From the NCBI GenBank assembly GCA_036984305.1, contig BQWY01000001.1:2687501-2751500 (forward strand): DNA of 64,000 nt, in the 5' to 3' direction. Shown one piece after another: positions 17,519 through 25,708 of the stretch. Both the position numbers and the translations under genes were made by a program. Source of the stretch: Nitrospira sp. GTDB lineage: Bacteria; Nitrospirota; Nitrospiria; Nitrospirales; Nitrospiraceae. Each line of letters begins with the position of its first letter. Within the stretch, counting starts at the first letter, position 1. Below the pieces are notes generated by a model, which was not told where the DNA came from, searched no databases, and saw only the letters and a list, made by a program, of their open reading frames with translations.

Positions 17519-17985
17519 CCAAATGTCACCGGCACGATCGGCAGCCCCGTGACCTTGGCCAACTCCACGACACCCGCCTGCGCGACCTGTGCCGGTCCCT
17601 TCGGTCCGTCCGGTGTGACACAGAGATCCGCACCGGATCGACCGACTCGGATCAATTCTCGCAGCGCACGCATGCCGCCACGCGTCGTGGACCCGCGTAC
17701 GGTCCGAAAACCGAAATGGGCGATGATACGGGCGATGATCTCCCCGTCCCGATGCTGGCTGATCAACACATGGATCTGCCGCCCTCGATACGCCGCCGGC
17801 ATCATAAGCTGCCGGCTGTGCCAGAAGGCAAAGATCATCGCCTGCCCACGCGCGTAGTGCTCATCCATGACCTCCGCCCCTCGCCGTTGAACTCGAATCG
17901 ATCGGGCCAGGAAGCGGATGACGCCGGCTCCGATCGGCGGAACCACATGCAATTTCAGCCAATTTACGAGCGACACGACGTCCAC
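17476..17985 (-). CDS. DUF374 acyltransferase-like protein, N-terminal part before a frameshift
   Basis: This 169-residue frame matches the lysophospholipid acyltransferase-like DUF374 family: IFAFWHSRQLMMPAAYRGR (the HX4-type acyltransferase site), VLISQHRDGEIIARIIAHFG, TTRGGMRALRELIRVGRSG and VTPDGPKGPAQVAQAGVVEL. After VTFGCSKK the frame leaves the family pattern at a run of nine adenines (minus strand, 17505-17513) and soon stops. The expected continuation is in the minus-one frame at 17321-17518. A single extra A would restore a protein of about 221 residues. DUF374 proteins occur next to msbA and waaA in many lipid A clusters, as here, and are thought to acylate or transport lipid A precursors. 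The gene starts 10 bases after msbA. Confidence 0.75.
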   Translation of the reverse strand: MDVVSLVNWLKLHVVPPIGAGVIRFLARSIRVQRRGAEVMDEHYARGQAMIFAFWHSRQLMMPAAYRGRQIHVLISQHRDGEIIARIIAHFGFRTVRGSTTRGGMRALRELIRVGRSGADLCVTPDGPKGPAQVAQAGVVELAKVTGLPIVPVTFGCSKKNCAQAGIAF

Positions 17986-17995
17986 TCCCCCTGTA

Positions 17996-19738
17996 TCACG
18001 GTGCCTCGAGCGGCGTTTCGTGGAATTGCATACTGTGCAAACGACGATAGGTACCGTTACGCTGTAGCAACTGTTCGTGGGTACCCGTCTCGACCACTCG
18101 CCCGTGGCTCAATACGACGATTCGGTCGGCGTTCTGAATGGTCGACAGCCGATGAGCAATCACGAGCGTCGTCCGATCCTTCATCAGATTCGAGAGGGCC
18201 AACTGGACCACGCGCTCCGACTCCGTATCCAGGGCCGACGTCGCCTCGTCGAGAATCAGGATGGGCGGATCTCGAAGAATCGCTCTGGCGATCGCCAATC
18301 GTTGGCGCTCGCCGCCGGACAGTTTGACACCATGCTCTCCCACGCGCGTCTGATACCCCTCGGGAAGGCGTTGGATAAACTCGTGGGCGTGGGCGGCGCG
18401 CGCCGCCTGCTCGATGGCCTCGTTGGACGCGCCGTCGCGTCCATACGCGATGTTGTGCACCACGGTGTCGTCAAAGAGGACGACCTCCTGAGACACGATA
18501 CCGATCTGCGCGCGCAGCGACTGCAACCGATATAACCGAACATCCGTCCCGTCGATGGTCACCTGCCCTTCAGTCGGATCGTAGAAACGCGGTACCAGAC
18601 TGACGAGCGTGGTTTTGCCGCTACCGCTGCTGCCGACAATCGCGATGACCTCCCCGACCCGCACATCCAGACTCACGTCCTCCAACGCCGGAACGGTATG
18701 CCCCGGGTATCGGAGCGTGACGTCTCGAAATTCGATGGATTGATGGGCCCGGGAAAGCTCCATCGTCCCACGATCGAGTTGGTGTTCATGTTCGATATCG
18801 AGGACGAGAAACACCCGCTCGGCAGCGGCTAGGGCTTGTTGGATCGTGTTGTTCGCTCCCGACAAACGGCGCAAAGGGGTATAGGCCATAAACATGGCCG
18901 TCAGGAATGAAAAAAAAGCGCCGGGCGTCATCGAACCGTGAATCACCAGGTAGCCCCCATACCAGATGATACCGGCGACACCCAGAACTCCGATGACTTC
19001 CATGTGGGAACTGCCGAGGGAGGAGACTTGGATCGATTTCATGGCGGTCTCCAGCACGGCTCGATTGTTCTGATGGAACCGGTCGGATTCCGTCCCCTCC
19101 CGGTTGAACCCCTTGACGACCCGAACGCCGCCAAGCGTCTCCTGCAGCGTGGTGGCCATGTCTCCGATACGTTCCTGGCCGCTGGTCGCTAACCGCCTCA
19201 GCCGCTTGCCCATGCGCGTCATCGTGTAGACAGACAGAGGGATCACCAGAATCGACAGGAGCGCCAACCGCCAGTTTTGGTAGAAGATCACTCCCATCAT
19301 CACCAAGAAGGTCAGCCCCTGTTGGCAGAGGTCTTTGAGGACGCCGGATACCGCGGTTGTCATGAGATTCACGTCGTTGATCACACGCGCGACGAGCCGC
19401 CCGGAGTTGTTTGTGTCGTGGAATGAAACCGGTAGGCGGATCATTTGCTCGAAAAGCCGTTGGCGTATGTCCGCCACCACGCGATAGCCGACATAGTTCA
19501 TGAGGTAGTTTTGTCCGTAATTAAACGCCCCTTTGAGGACCGAGACGGCCAGAATCGCCAACGGCAAGATCACCAGGAGTGTCTCATCCTTGCTGATAAA
19601 AATGCCGTCCAGAACCGGACGCACCAACCAGGCATAGGCGCCAGAGAGCCCCGCAACCAGGGCTGAGCACACGATTGCTGCCAGCAGGCGCACGCGGTAG
19701 GGGTAAAGATACGTGAGCAGTCGTTGATAGAGATTCAT
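17996..19738 (-). CDS. msbA: Lipid A-core flippase MsbA (ABC transporter)
   Basis: MsbA flips core-lipid A across the inner membrane using ATP. The 580-residue protein is a half-transporter: six membrane segments in residues 1-310 (for example LLAAIVCSALVAGLSGAYAW and LALLSILVIPLSVYTMTRMG), then the nucleotide-binding domain with Walker A VGSSGSGKTTLV, signature KLSGGERQRLAIARAIL, Walker B ILILDEATSALD and switch histidine VIAHRLSTI. The start was moved to the ATG at 19738, which overlaps lpxB's stop as ATGA. Placement between lpxB and waaA supports lipid A over a drug or peptide substrate. Confidence 0.94.
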   Translation of the reverse strand: MNLYQRLLTYLYPYRVRLLAAIVCSALVAGLSGAYAWLVRPVLDGIFISKDETLLVILPLAILAVSVLKGAFNYGQNYLMNYVGYRVVADIRQRLFEQMIRLPVSFHDTNNSGRLVARVINDVNLMTTAVSGVLKDLCQQGLTFLVMMGVIFYQNWRLALLSILVIPLSVYTMTRMGKRLRRLATSGQERIGDMATTLQETLGGVRVVKGFNREGTESDRFHQNNRAVLETAMKSIQVSSLGSSHMEVIGVLGVAGIIWYGGYLVIHGSMTPGAFFSFLTAMFMAYTPLRRLSGANNTIQQALAAAERVFLVLDIEHEHQLDRGTMELSRAHQSIEFRDVTLRYPGHTVPALEDVSLDVRVGEVIAIVGSSGSGKTTLVSLVPRFYDPTEGQVTIDGTDVRLYRLQSLRAQIGIVSQEVVLFDDTVVHNIAYGRDGASNEAIEQAARAAHAHEFIQRLPEGYQTRVGEHGVKLSGGERQRLAIARAILRDPPILILDEATSALDTESERVVQLALSNLMKDRTTLVIAHRLSTIQNADRIVVLSHGRVVETGTHEQLLQRNGTYRRLHSMQFHETPLEAP

Positions 19739-20865
19739 GCCGCACACACTTTCAGCACCGCTTCAGCCGCACGTTCGGACGCGCCCGGCTCGCCGAGCGA
19801 CTGCCGTACGTCGGCCAGGTCCTGCTTCATCTTCTCGTAGGCACCACGATCGCGCAAGAGTCGCAGGGCTTCCTGGCTCAGCCGTTCACCGGTCGCGTCG
19901 CCTTGGATCAATTCGGGAATCACCTCGCGCCCGGCAAGGATGTTGACGAGGCCGATCCAGCGGACAAGGATCATCCGCTTCGCCAGCTGATACGTCAGCC
20001 AAGTCGTCCGGTATGTCAGGACCATGGGTGTCCCCACGATCGCGGCCTGCAGGGTTGCGGTTCCGGATGCGACCAATAGCACATCGGAGGCGGCCATGAC
20101 CTCACTAGGCTGTCCGGCCACCACCGTCACCGGGATGGCCGCACTTGACAAGTATCGATCGAGCAGCGAATGAGAAATCGAGGAGGCCTGCGCCAGGACG
20201 AATCGACACTCCGGGATTGCGGACCGGATTCGGCGTGCTGCCGCCAGCATGGGCGGCAGCAGGAACTCGATCTCCCGCACACGGCTTCCCGGTAGGAGCC
20301 CAACGACACGACCACCCCCGGTGAGGCCAAACTGACGACGAAGAGCGTCCCGGTCGTATGTCGCAGCAACCTCATCCAATAATGGATGTCCCACAAAACG
20401 ACAGGCGACACCGGCCTGCTCATAGAGGGCCGGTTCGAAGGGGAAAATAACCAGGACCAGGTCGATGACGCGCTTCATCAAACGAATGCGCCGAGGCCGT
20501 GACGCCCAAATCTGTGGCGCGATATAGTACACGACGCGATGTCCGGCTGCCTTGGCCGCTTTGGCCAATTGCAGGTTCATTCCCGCGTTGTCGATCAGCA
20601 CTACGGCGTCGAATCGATGTGACCGAAGATACCGTGCGATGAGGCGAAGGTTATAGTAGCCGTCGCGAAGGATCGATAGGCCGGCCAGTCCCATGTGGTC
20701 CAGTCGTCGCAGCCCTTCCAGCAGGCGCACCCCGGCAGCCGACATGCGAGGCCCGCCGACTCCGGACAATTCACAGGTCGGATCGGCCGCCCGAAGGGCC
20801 GTGGCAAGATTGGCACCATGTTGATCGCCGGACGCCTCCCCGGTCACGATCATGACTTTCGGCAC
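19735..20865 (-). CDS. lpxB: Lipid-A-disaccharide synthase LpxB
   Basis: LpxB condenses UDP-2,3-diacylglucosamine with lipid X to give the lipid A disaccharide. The 376-residue protein has VMIVTGEASGDQHGANLATA, LSGVGGPRMSAAGVRLLEGL, VVLIDNAGMNLQLAKAAKAA, VVYYIAPQIWASRPRRIRLM, LLPGSRVREIEFLLPPMLAA and LLVASGTATLQAAIVGTPMV, all fixed positions of GT19. Length is normal. It overlaps msbA by 4 nt and follows the Gfo/Idh/MocA gene after 39 bases. Confidence 0.96.
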   Translation of the reverse strand: MPKVMIVTGEASGDQHGANLATALRAADPTCELSGVGGPRMSAAGVRLLEGLRRLDHMGLAGLSILRDGYYNLRLIARYLRSHRFDAVVLIDNAGMNLQLAKAAKAAGHRVVYYIAPQIWASRPRRIRLMKRVIDLVLVIFPFEPALYEQAGVACRFVGHPLLDEVAATYDRDALRRQFGLTGGGRVVGLLPGSRVREIEFLLPPMLAAARRIRSAIPECRFVLAQASSISHSLLDRYLSSAAIPVTVVAGQPSEVMAASDVLLVASGTATLQAAIVGTPMVLTYRTTWLTYQLAKRMILVRWIGLVNILAGREVIPELIQGDATGERLSQEALRLLRDRGAYEKMKQDLADVRQSLGEPGASERAAEAVLKVCAA

Positions 20866-20904
20866 AACGGTCTCCTCTATAGAGACACCTGGGCTTCCGA
20901 TTGT

Positions 20905-21885
20905 TCAGGCCGAGCCGTCCGGAGAGACTGGTCTCACGTCGCCCAAACGTCGCCAGTAGGCGGCAATGGAGTCGCGAATTTGATAAGCCAATTCCAACGC
21001 GGCAGTCCCCGCCTCCCCACTCACGACCGGAGGCTCCCTTCTCAGGATCGACTGGACGAAGGCCTGTAATTGAAGTTTCAGCGGCTCCTCGTCCGATCCT
21101 TTGACCTGCTCCATGTCTACTCTCGGTCGATCGCCCTTCGCCGCAGTTCGCGAGGCAATGACGGCGTGTCTCGCTTGGAAGTCAATCGACAGGTATCCTT
21201 CACGCTGGAACACGCGACAACGGCGCAGCTTGGTCGCCGATACACGGCTGGCTGTCAGATTCGCCACACAACCATTGGCGAACTGCAGCCGTGCATTGGC
21301 GATATCGACGTAGGGCGACAGCACCGCGACACCTGCTGCTCGGATCTCTTCCACGGGGCTCTTGGTCATCGACAGCGCCAGATCCAAATCGTGGATCATC
21401 AAATCCAGCACGACGTCCACGTCGGTGCCCCGCTCGCTGAACGGCCCCAATCGATGTGACTCGATGAAGCCGGGCTGGCCAATCCGAGATTGGACGGCTA
21501 AGAATATCGGATTGAATCTCTCGCTGTGCCCAATCTGAAGCACACAGCCACGCGACTGGGCCAATGCGACCAGCTCCCGGGCTTCCGGCACCGATGCCGC
21601 GATCGGCTTTTCGACAAGCACATGGCGTCCCTGCTCGAGGCACGCTTTTGCAACGGCATGATGGAAGGTGGTCGGCACGGCAATACTGACCGCATCGACG
21701 GCGGCAATGCACGCCTCAAGCTCTTCGAACCGGCGACAGGCGTGGCGGGCAGCAATCAGCTCGGCTCGCTGGCGATCAATATCGAACACCCCGACGAGAC
21801 GGGTGTCGGGCAGGTCGGCGTAGAGTCGGGCGTGATGTTGGCCCAGATGACCGACGCCGAGCACTCCTACGTTCAATGTGCGCAT
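20905..21885 (-). CDS. Gfo/Idh/MocA-family oxidoreductase in the lpx cluster
   Basis: This 326-residue NAD(P)-dependent oxidoreductase has the Rossmann glycine loop VGVLGVGHLGQHHARLYADL, the family's EKP catalytic motif (HVLVEKPIAAS) and the C-terminal domain pattern VDVVLDLMIHDLDLALSM. The start at 21885 was chosen because conservation begins at MRTLNVGVLG; the longest frame adds 19 unsupported residues. Its place between lpxI and lpxB is known in other phyla, and GnnA, which oxidises UDP-GlcNAc at C3 for amide-linked lipid A, belongs to this family. No GnnB-type aminotransferase is nearby, so the GnnA role is a possibility only. About 190 bases without a gene precede it. Confidence 0.85.
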   Translation of the reverse strand: MRTLNVGVLGVGHLGQHHARLYADLPDTRLVGVFDIDRQRAELIAARHACRRFEELEACIAAVDAVSIAVPTTFHHAVAKACLEQGRHVLVEKPIAASVPEARELVALAQSRGCVLQIGHSERFNPIFLAVQSRIGQPGFIESHRLGPFSERGTDVDVVLDLMIHDLDLALSMTKSPVEEIRAAGVAVLSPYVDIANARLQFANGCVANLTASRVSATKLRRCRVFQREGYLSIDFQARHAVIASRTAAKGDRPRVDMEQVKGSDEEPLKLQLQAFVQSILRREPPVVSGEAGTAALELAYQIRDSIAAYWRRLGDVRPVSPDGSA

Positions 21886-22075
21886 ATGCTGACAGCCTCT
21901 TGAGCTGCCGAGTTTCGAGCTGGACGTCGAGCCTCGGGGCACCGGAGCGTCGGCCGCACGCAGGAGTTACCCTGAACTCGCCATCGCAACGTCGGGTCCG
22001 CCATGAGGCGCTGATGAAATGGGGATCGGCGAGTAGCGTCAGCGTATGTATGCGAGCATGACACGGCGATGGGAC

Positions 22076-22927
22076 CTACGTCCCTTTCATTCCCACCACG
22101 GCGATCCGTGATCGATTCGCATTCGCCAACATATCGTCGCGATCCAGCACGACGCTCCGTCCCGCCTCCGCGACGAGCACCGCGGCCTTGACCGCCTTCA
22201 TGGTATCGATCGTGCGAGGCCCGATCGCCGGTAGGTCAAACCGAAGATCTTGCTGTGGCTTACATCGCTTGACGACCACGGCGCCACCCTCGGCGAGTTC
22301 GCCACCGCGACGAATCGCCCCATCGGTCCCTTCGACGGCCTCGACAGCCACGACCACGCGATCCTTCACGACGATACATTGTCCGATATCGAGTCGCCCT
22401 ATTTCCCTCGCAATTTCCCAGGCATACTGGATGTCGCCCCACTCTTTCTCAGTAGGGGCTCGCTTCGACAACACACCTTCCTCGACGAGGACTCCCGCCA
22501 ACCCGAACGTCGATTCGCGAATGACGATCCCTTCCCGTTCCAATTCGGCGGCGAGCTCGCGAAGAATATCGTCGTCTCGCCAGATCGCTAATCGGGCGGC
22601 CATGGCCAGAGTCCGCAGATCGGGCCGCACGGTTTTAAAGACGTGCGTTTTCTGGATTCCGCCCAGCATCACGGCCTGAGTGATACCGTCCGCCTTGAAC
22701 GCGCCGACCAACTTATTTAATTGTCCGATTTTCACCCAGTGGATGCGATCGACGTGCTCGGCCAAGGCAGGATCCGTCTCACCGACATGGGCCACGGCGC
22801 AGACACGATAGCCCATACGCCGCGCATTGTCCGCAAAGATAATGGGGAACCTGCCGTTTCCCGCTATCAGACCCAGGGTTCCTTCGGCCTGAGGCTCGGG
22901 CGGACGGGCAACAACAGGGTCACTCAT
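22076..22927 (-). CDS. lpxI: UDP-2,3-diacylglucosamine pyrophosphatase LpxI
   Basis: LpxI hydrolyses UDP-2,3-diacylglucosamine to lipid X and UMP, replacing LpxH in many non-gammaproteobacteria. The 283-residue protein has LGLIAGNGRFPIIFADNARR at its start, KADGITQAVMLGGIQKTHVF, IVIRESTFGLAGVLVEEGVL, GDIQYAWEIAREIGRLDIGQ, VVAVEAVEGTDGAIRRGGEL and FDLPAIGPRTIDTMKAVKAA, the two-domain LpxI (formerly DUF1009) pattern. The start at 22927 overlaps the end of lpxA by 8 nt; upstream in-frame codons lie inside lpxA and are not conserved. Confidence 0.93.
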   Translation of the reverse strand: MSDPVVARPPEPQAEGTLGLIAGNGRFPIIFADNARRMGYRVCAVAHVGETDPALAEHVDRIHWVKIGQLNKLVGAFKADGITQAVMLGGIQKTHVFKTVRPDLRTLAMAARLAIWRDDDILRELAAELEREGIVIRESTFGLAGVLVEEGVLSKRAPTEKEWGDIQYAWEIAREIGRLDIGQCIVVKDRVVVAVEAVEGTDGAIRRGGELAEGGAVVVKRCKPQQDLRFDLPAIGPRTIDTMKAVKAAVLVAEAGRSVVLDRDDMLANANRSRIAVVGMKGT

Positions 22928-23726
22928 CGGCGGCTTCCTCGGCGGACGCCGCCCGACACACGCCACGCTTCGTTCCCTCAAGGAAGACCAGGAGATCCTT
23001 CACGTCCGGATTACCCTCGAAGCGCTCACGAGCGAGCTTGCTGGCCTCCGCAAGGCGATGCCCTTCCCGAAACAGAAGGTCGAAGGCCTTCTTGAGACCG
23101 GCAATTCGCTCCGAGGAGAATTGATGGCGCTTCAACCCCACGCTGTTCAGCCCATAGAGCCGCGCGCGGTAGCCTCCTGCAGCCCGTGTGAAGGGCGGAA
23201 CATCTTGCCCCAACGCACAGCATCCGCCGACCATGGCATACGCACCGATTCGGACGAACTGGTGCACGCCGGTCAACCCGCCGATGATGGCATGGTCGCC
23301 TACGGTGATGTGCCCCGCGAAGTTTGCCGAATTGGCGACGATCACATGATTGCCCACATGGCAATCATGTGCCAGATGCACATAGGCCATGAGAAAATTG
23401 TGATGGCCGATGCTCGTCACGCCTCCGCCCGCGACCGTCGCACGATTCACGGTGACATACTCCCTCAGCACGTTGTCATGGCCGATGATCACCTTGGTCG
23501 GTTCCCCTTTGTAGCCCAGATGCTGCGGCGGTCCGCCGATCGATGCAAAGGGGTGAAGTTCGCACCGTTCACCGATTTCGGTCCAGCCCTCCACACAGAC
23601 ATGCGAGAACAGGCGAGTCCCTTTCCCGATCTTCACATGTTCCCCGATCACACAGTAGGGACCAACGCTGACATCCGATGCCACCTGGGCCTTCGGATGT
23701 ACAACCGCTGTTGGATGAATGTTCAC
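22920..23726 (-). CDS. lpxA: UDP-N-acetylglucosamine acyltransferase LpxA
   Basis: LpxA transfers a hydroxyacyl chain from ACP to the 3-position of UDP-GlcNAc, the first lipid A step. The 268-residue protein is a left-handed beta helix (IHPTAVVHPKAQVASDVSVG, YCVIGEHVKIGKGTRLFSHV) with the catalytic region YVHLAHDCHVGNHVIVANSA and a helical C-terminal domain ending at RFEGNPDVKDLLVFLEGTKR. The start is GTG at 23726, preceded by GAGGAGAGAGC. Acyl-chain length or amide preference cannot be read with confidence. It is encoded 73 bases after fabZ. Confidence 0.95.
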   Translation of the reverse strand: MNIHPTAVVHPKAQVASDVSVGPYCVIGEHVKIGKGTRLFSHVCVEGWTEIGERCELHPFASIGGPPQHLGYKGEPTKVIIGHDNVLREYVTVNRATVAGGGVTSIGHHNFLMAYVHLAHDCHVGNHVIVANSANFAGHITVGDHAIIGGLTGVHQFVRIGAYAMVGGCCALGQDVPPFTRAAGGYRARLYGLNSVGLKRHQFSSERIAGLKKAFDLLFREGHRLAEASKLARERFEGNPDVKDLLVFLEGTKRGVCRAASAEEAADE

Positions 23727-23799
23727 GCTCTCTCCTCCCTCGAAGGATCAATCGCCATTCGGGTATCCGTCGAACAACGCCGCCGCCTCGTCATGTGAG

Positions 23800-24258
23800 T
23801 CATGTAACGGAGATCGACGACTGCTCCTCCGTGACCATCGCCGTGATTTCGGCCTCACACACCAATGTTTCCCCCACATACGCCTGCCCGTGCATTCGCC
23901 AAAACGGCGGACGGCGCTTCAACACCGTCACCTCGAGCCGAAGCTGATCGCCCGGCACCACCGGTTTTCTGAATTTTGCAGCATCGACACCCGTCAGATA
24001 CACCGCTGGCTTCCCGCCGGGAGGGGCGGACTTGAACGCCAGGACTCCGCCGACTTGTGCCATCGATTCCACGATCAGCACACCAGGCATGATCGGCCTC
24101 CCGGGGAAATGTCCCGGAAAAAACGGCTCGTTTGCCGTCACATTCTTGATTCCGACGATTCGTACATTCGGTTCCCATTCCCGAATCCGATCCACGAGCA
24201 GGAACGGATATCGGTGCGGTATTACGGAAAGAATAGTCGTGATGTCCATTTCAGCCAT
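23800..24258 (-). CDS. fabZ: 3-hydroxyacyl-ACP dehydratase FabZ
   Basis: FabZ dehydrates 3-hydroxyacyl-ACP in fatty acid synthesis and competes with LpxA for the same substrate. The 152-residue hotdog-fold protein has the catalytic histidine in IPHRYPFLLVDRI, the GHFPGRPIMPGVLIVESMAQ helix with the catalytic glutamate, and AKFRKPVVPGDQLRLEV. Length is typical. The ATG at 24258 has GGAG about 9 bases upstream; a second ATG lies 9 bases further in. A palindromic repeat ends only about 19 bases upstream of the start codon. Confidence 0.95.
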   Translation of the reverse strand: MAEMDITTILSVIPHRYPFLLVDRIREWEPNVRIVGIKNVTANEPFFPGHFPGRPIMPGVLIVESMAQVGGVLAFKSAPPGGKPAVYLTGVDAAKFRKPVVPGDQLRLEVTVLKRRPPFWRMHGQAYVGETLVCEAEITAMVTEEQSSISVT

Positions 24259-24276
24259 ACGCCCTGCTCCTTCTCC

Positions 24277-24400
24277 GCAGGATGTTGAACAAGTCCGTCA
24301 GCGTCGCGTCCCGAGTACGCCCCCTCGATACGCGGAAACACGCTCCCCTCGGTTTGGCGTGCACCAAAGCCCTGCTGGACGACCTTGTTGAACATCCTGC
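24277..24400. repeat. Palindromic intergenic repeat between ompH and fabZ
   Basis: A 124-base element is bounded by inverted arms: GCAGGATGTTGAACAAG at the left and CTTGTTGAACATCCTGC at the right, complementary in 16 of 17 positions. Pairing continues with gaps into GTCCGTCAGC against GCTGGACGAC. As RNA it would fold into a long imperfect hairpin just before the fabZ ribosome site. A diverged relative of one arm ends at 44900. The form resembles short palindromic repeats scattered through Nitrospira genomes, recalled from memory and not verified. No reading frame or transposase is present. Confidence 0.7.
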
Positions 24401-24525
24401 ATACCAGCCTCGTCTCATGCTCGACCGCTTCGACACATCGCCTGGATCAATCGTTTAATCGAGATTGCTCCCGACGATGCTGGCGTCCAATCCCTGGAGG
24501 TCGGCGATCGCTTTCCTGGCAAGTC

Positions 24526-25098
24526 CTATTTCGCGCGATTCACACGCGCATCGAACTCCTTGATGACTTCATCCGTCATATCGATCGACGGATGGCGATA
24601 AATGACGATGCGCACATTGCTCTCGGTCCCTTCGTCGATCACCGCCGCATAGCCGTGGCGCTTGGCCACCGCCTCCGCCGCGGCGCCGATACGTGTGCCA
24701 TATTCCGCCACCATCTCATTTTGTTTTTGCTGAATCTCACGATTGAAGCCCTGGATACGACGCTGATAGGCCTCGAGCTTGGTTCGGAATAATGACTCCT
24801 TTTCCCGCCGCTGCTCCTCCTTCAGACCCGTCTCTTGCGCGGCCGTCTCCAACGACTTGAGCTCGTCCTCATCGGAGGCGATGATCTTTTGTCGGGCCGC
24901 CGAATAGGCCTTCAGTTCATCCAACGCCTTGCGTCCAGTCTTGGATTTCTCGATGACGACCTGCTGATTCATCACGCCCACCACGTAGCGCTCCGCCCCC
25001 CAGGCGGGCGTCACGATCAACACCATCAACCCGACTGTAAAGTGCACGCCACACCAGTCCGGAATGAAGCGCAACCTGTTCACCATTCGAAGCATCAC
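24526..25098 (-). CDS. OmpH/Skp-family periplasmic chaperone (second copy)
   Basis: Skp/OmpH proteins hold unfolded outer-membrane proteins in the periplasm for the Bam complex. The 190-residue protein has a signal segment (FTVGLMVLIVTPAWGAERY), then YVVGVMNQQVVIEKSKTGRK, a long charged coiled-coil region (about 60-140) and a C-terminal VAKRHGYAAVIDEGTESNVR strand typical of the trimer base. It is the second of two adjacent copies and ends about 125 bases before the repeat. An internal ATG (MVNRL) is an alternative start five codons later. In many genomes lpxD would follow this gene; it does not here. Confidence 0.85.
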   Translation of the reverse strand: MMLRMVNRLRFIPDWCGVHFTVGLMVLIVTPAWGAERYVVGVMNQQVVIEKSKTGRKALDELKAYSAARQKIIASDEDELKSLETAAQETGLKEEQRREKESLFRTKLEAYQRRIQGFNREIQQKQNEMVAEYGTRIGAAAEAVAKRHGYAAVIDEGTESNVRIVIYRHPSIDMTDEVIKEFDARVNRAK

Positions 25099-25119
25099 TC
25101 CGTGCCCTCCTTACTCACT

Positions 25120-25707
25120 CTATTCTTTGTTCAGTTCGTCAATGACACGCTCCGAGATATCCAAGGACGCGTCACTGTAAATGGTCGGCGTTCCGCGACC
25201 GCGTTCCACCACGATCTGCACGCCCAACTGTTTGGCCATCCGTTCTACGACCTGCTCCAAGCGCTCGCGAAAGGCCTCGAGCACCTCTTTTTGCTTTTCC
25301 TGCACTTCTCGATTCATTTCGGCCGCCTTCTGCTGATAGTCGGCCATGCGTCGACGAAATGCCTCTTCCCGCTCCCGTTTGGCGCCGGCACTGAGCACAC
25401 TGTTTTGCTTGACAAAATCTTCTTCCATGCGTCGCAGGTCGCGCTCTTCCAACTCGATCAGCGCCTGACGATTCTTGGTAAAGGTCCCCAACGTCTCTTT
25501 GGCTTTCTTGCCCGGCACACTTTCGTTGAGCACCCGTTGTGCATCGATGACGGCAATACGTCCCTCCGCGATCTTCCCATTCCCATTGGGCTGCGCACAG
25601 GCCGCCAGGAAAAATGCGAAGAGCACGGGTCCCCATCGTGCCAAATCCCTGTATCCTGGGCCGCAATGGAAGGTTGAACAGAGTGATCTCGTGAACATCA
25701 TAGGCAT
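25120..25707 (-). CDS. OmpH/Skp-family chaperone, predicted lipoprotein
   Basis: The 195-residue protein follows bamA. Starting at the ATG at 25707 (GGGGAG upstream), it has a basic leader and hydrophobic core ending in the lipobox FFLAAC, so it should be lipidated on the cysteine near residue 37. The mature part begins with the family strand GRIAVIDAQRVLNESVPGKK, continues as a charged coiled coil (REREEAFRRRMADYQQKAAE and beyond) and closes with MAKQLGVQIVVERGRGTPTI. The longest open frame extends 40 codons into bamA and is not supported. Classical Skp is soluble, so a lipidated copy next to an unlipidated one is notable. Confidence 0.83.
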   Translation of the reverse strand: MPMMFTRSLCSTFHCGPGYRDLARWGPVLFAFFLAACAQPNGNGKIAEGRIAVIDAQRVLNESVPGKKAKETLGTFTKNRQALIELEERDLRRMEEDFVKQNSVLSAGAKREREEAFRRRMADYQQKAAEMNREVQEKQKEVLEAFRERLEQVVERMAKQLGVQIVVERGRGTPTIYSDASLDISERVIDELNKE

Positions 25708-25708
25708 G

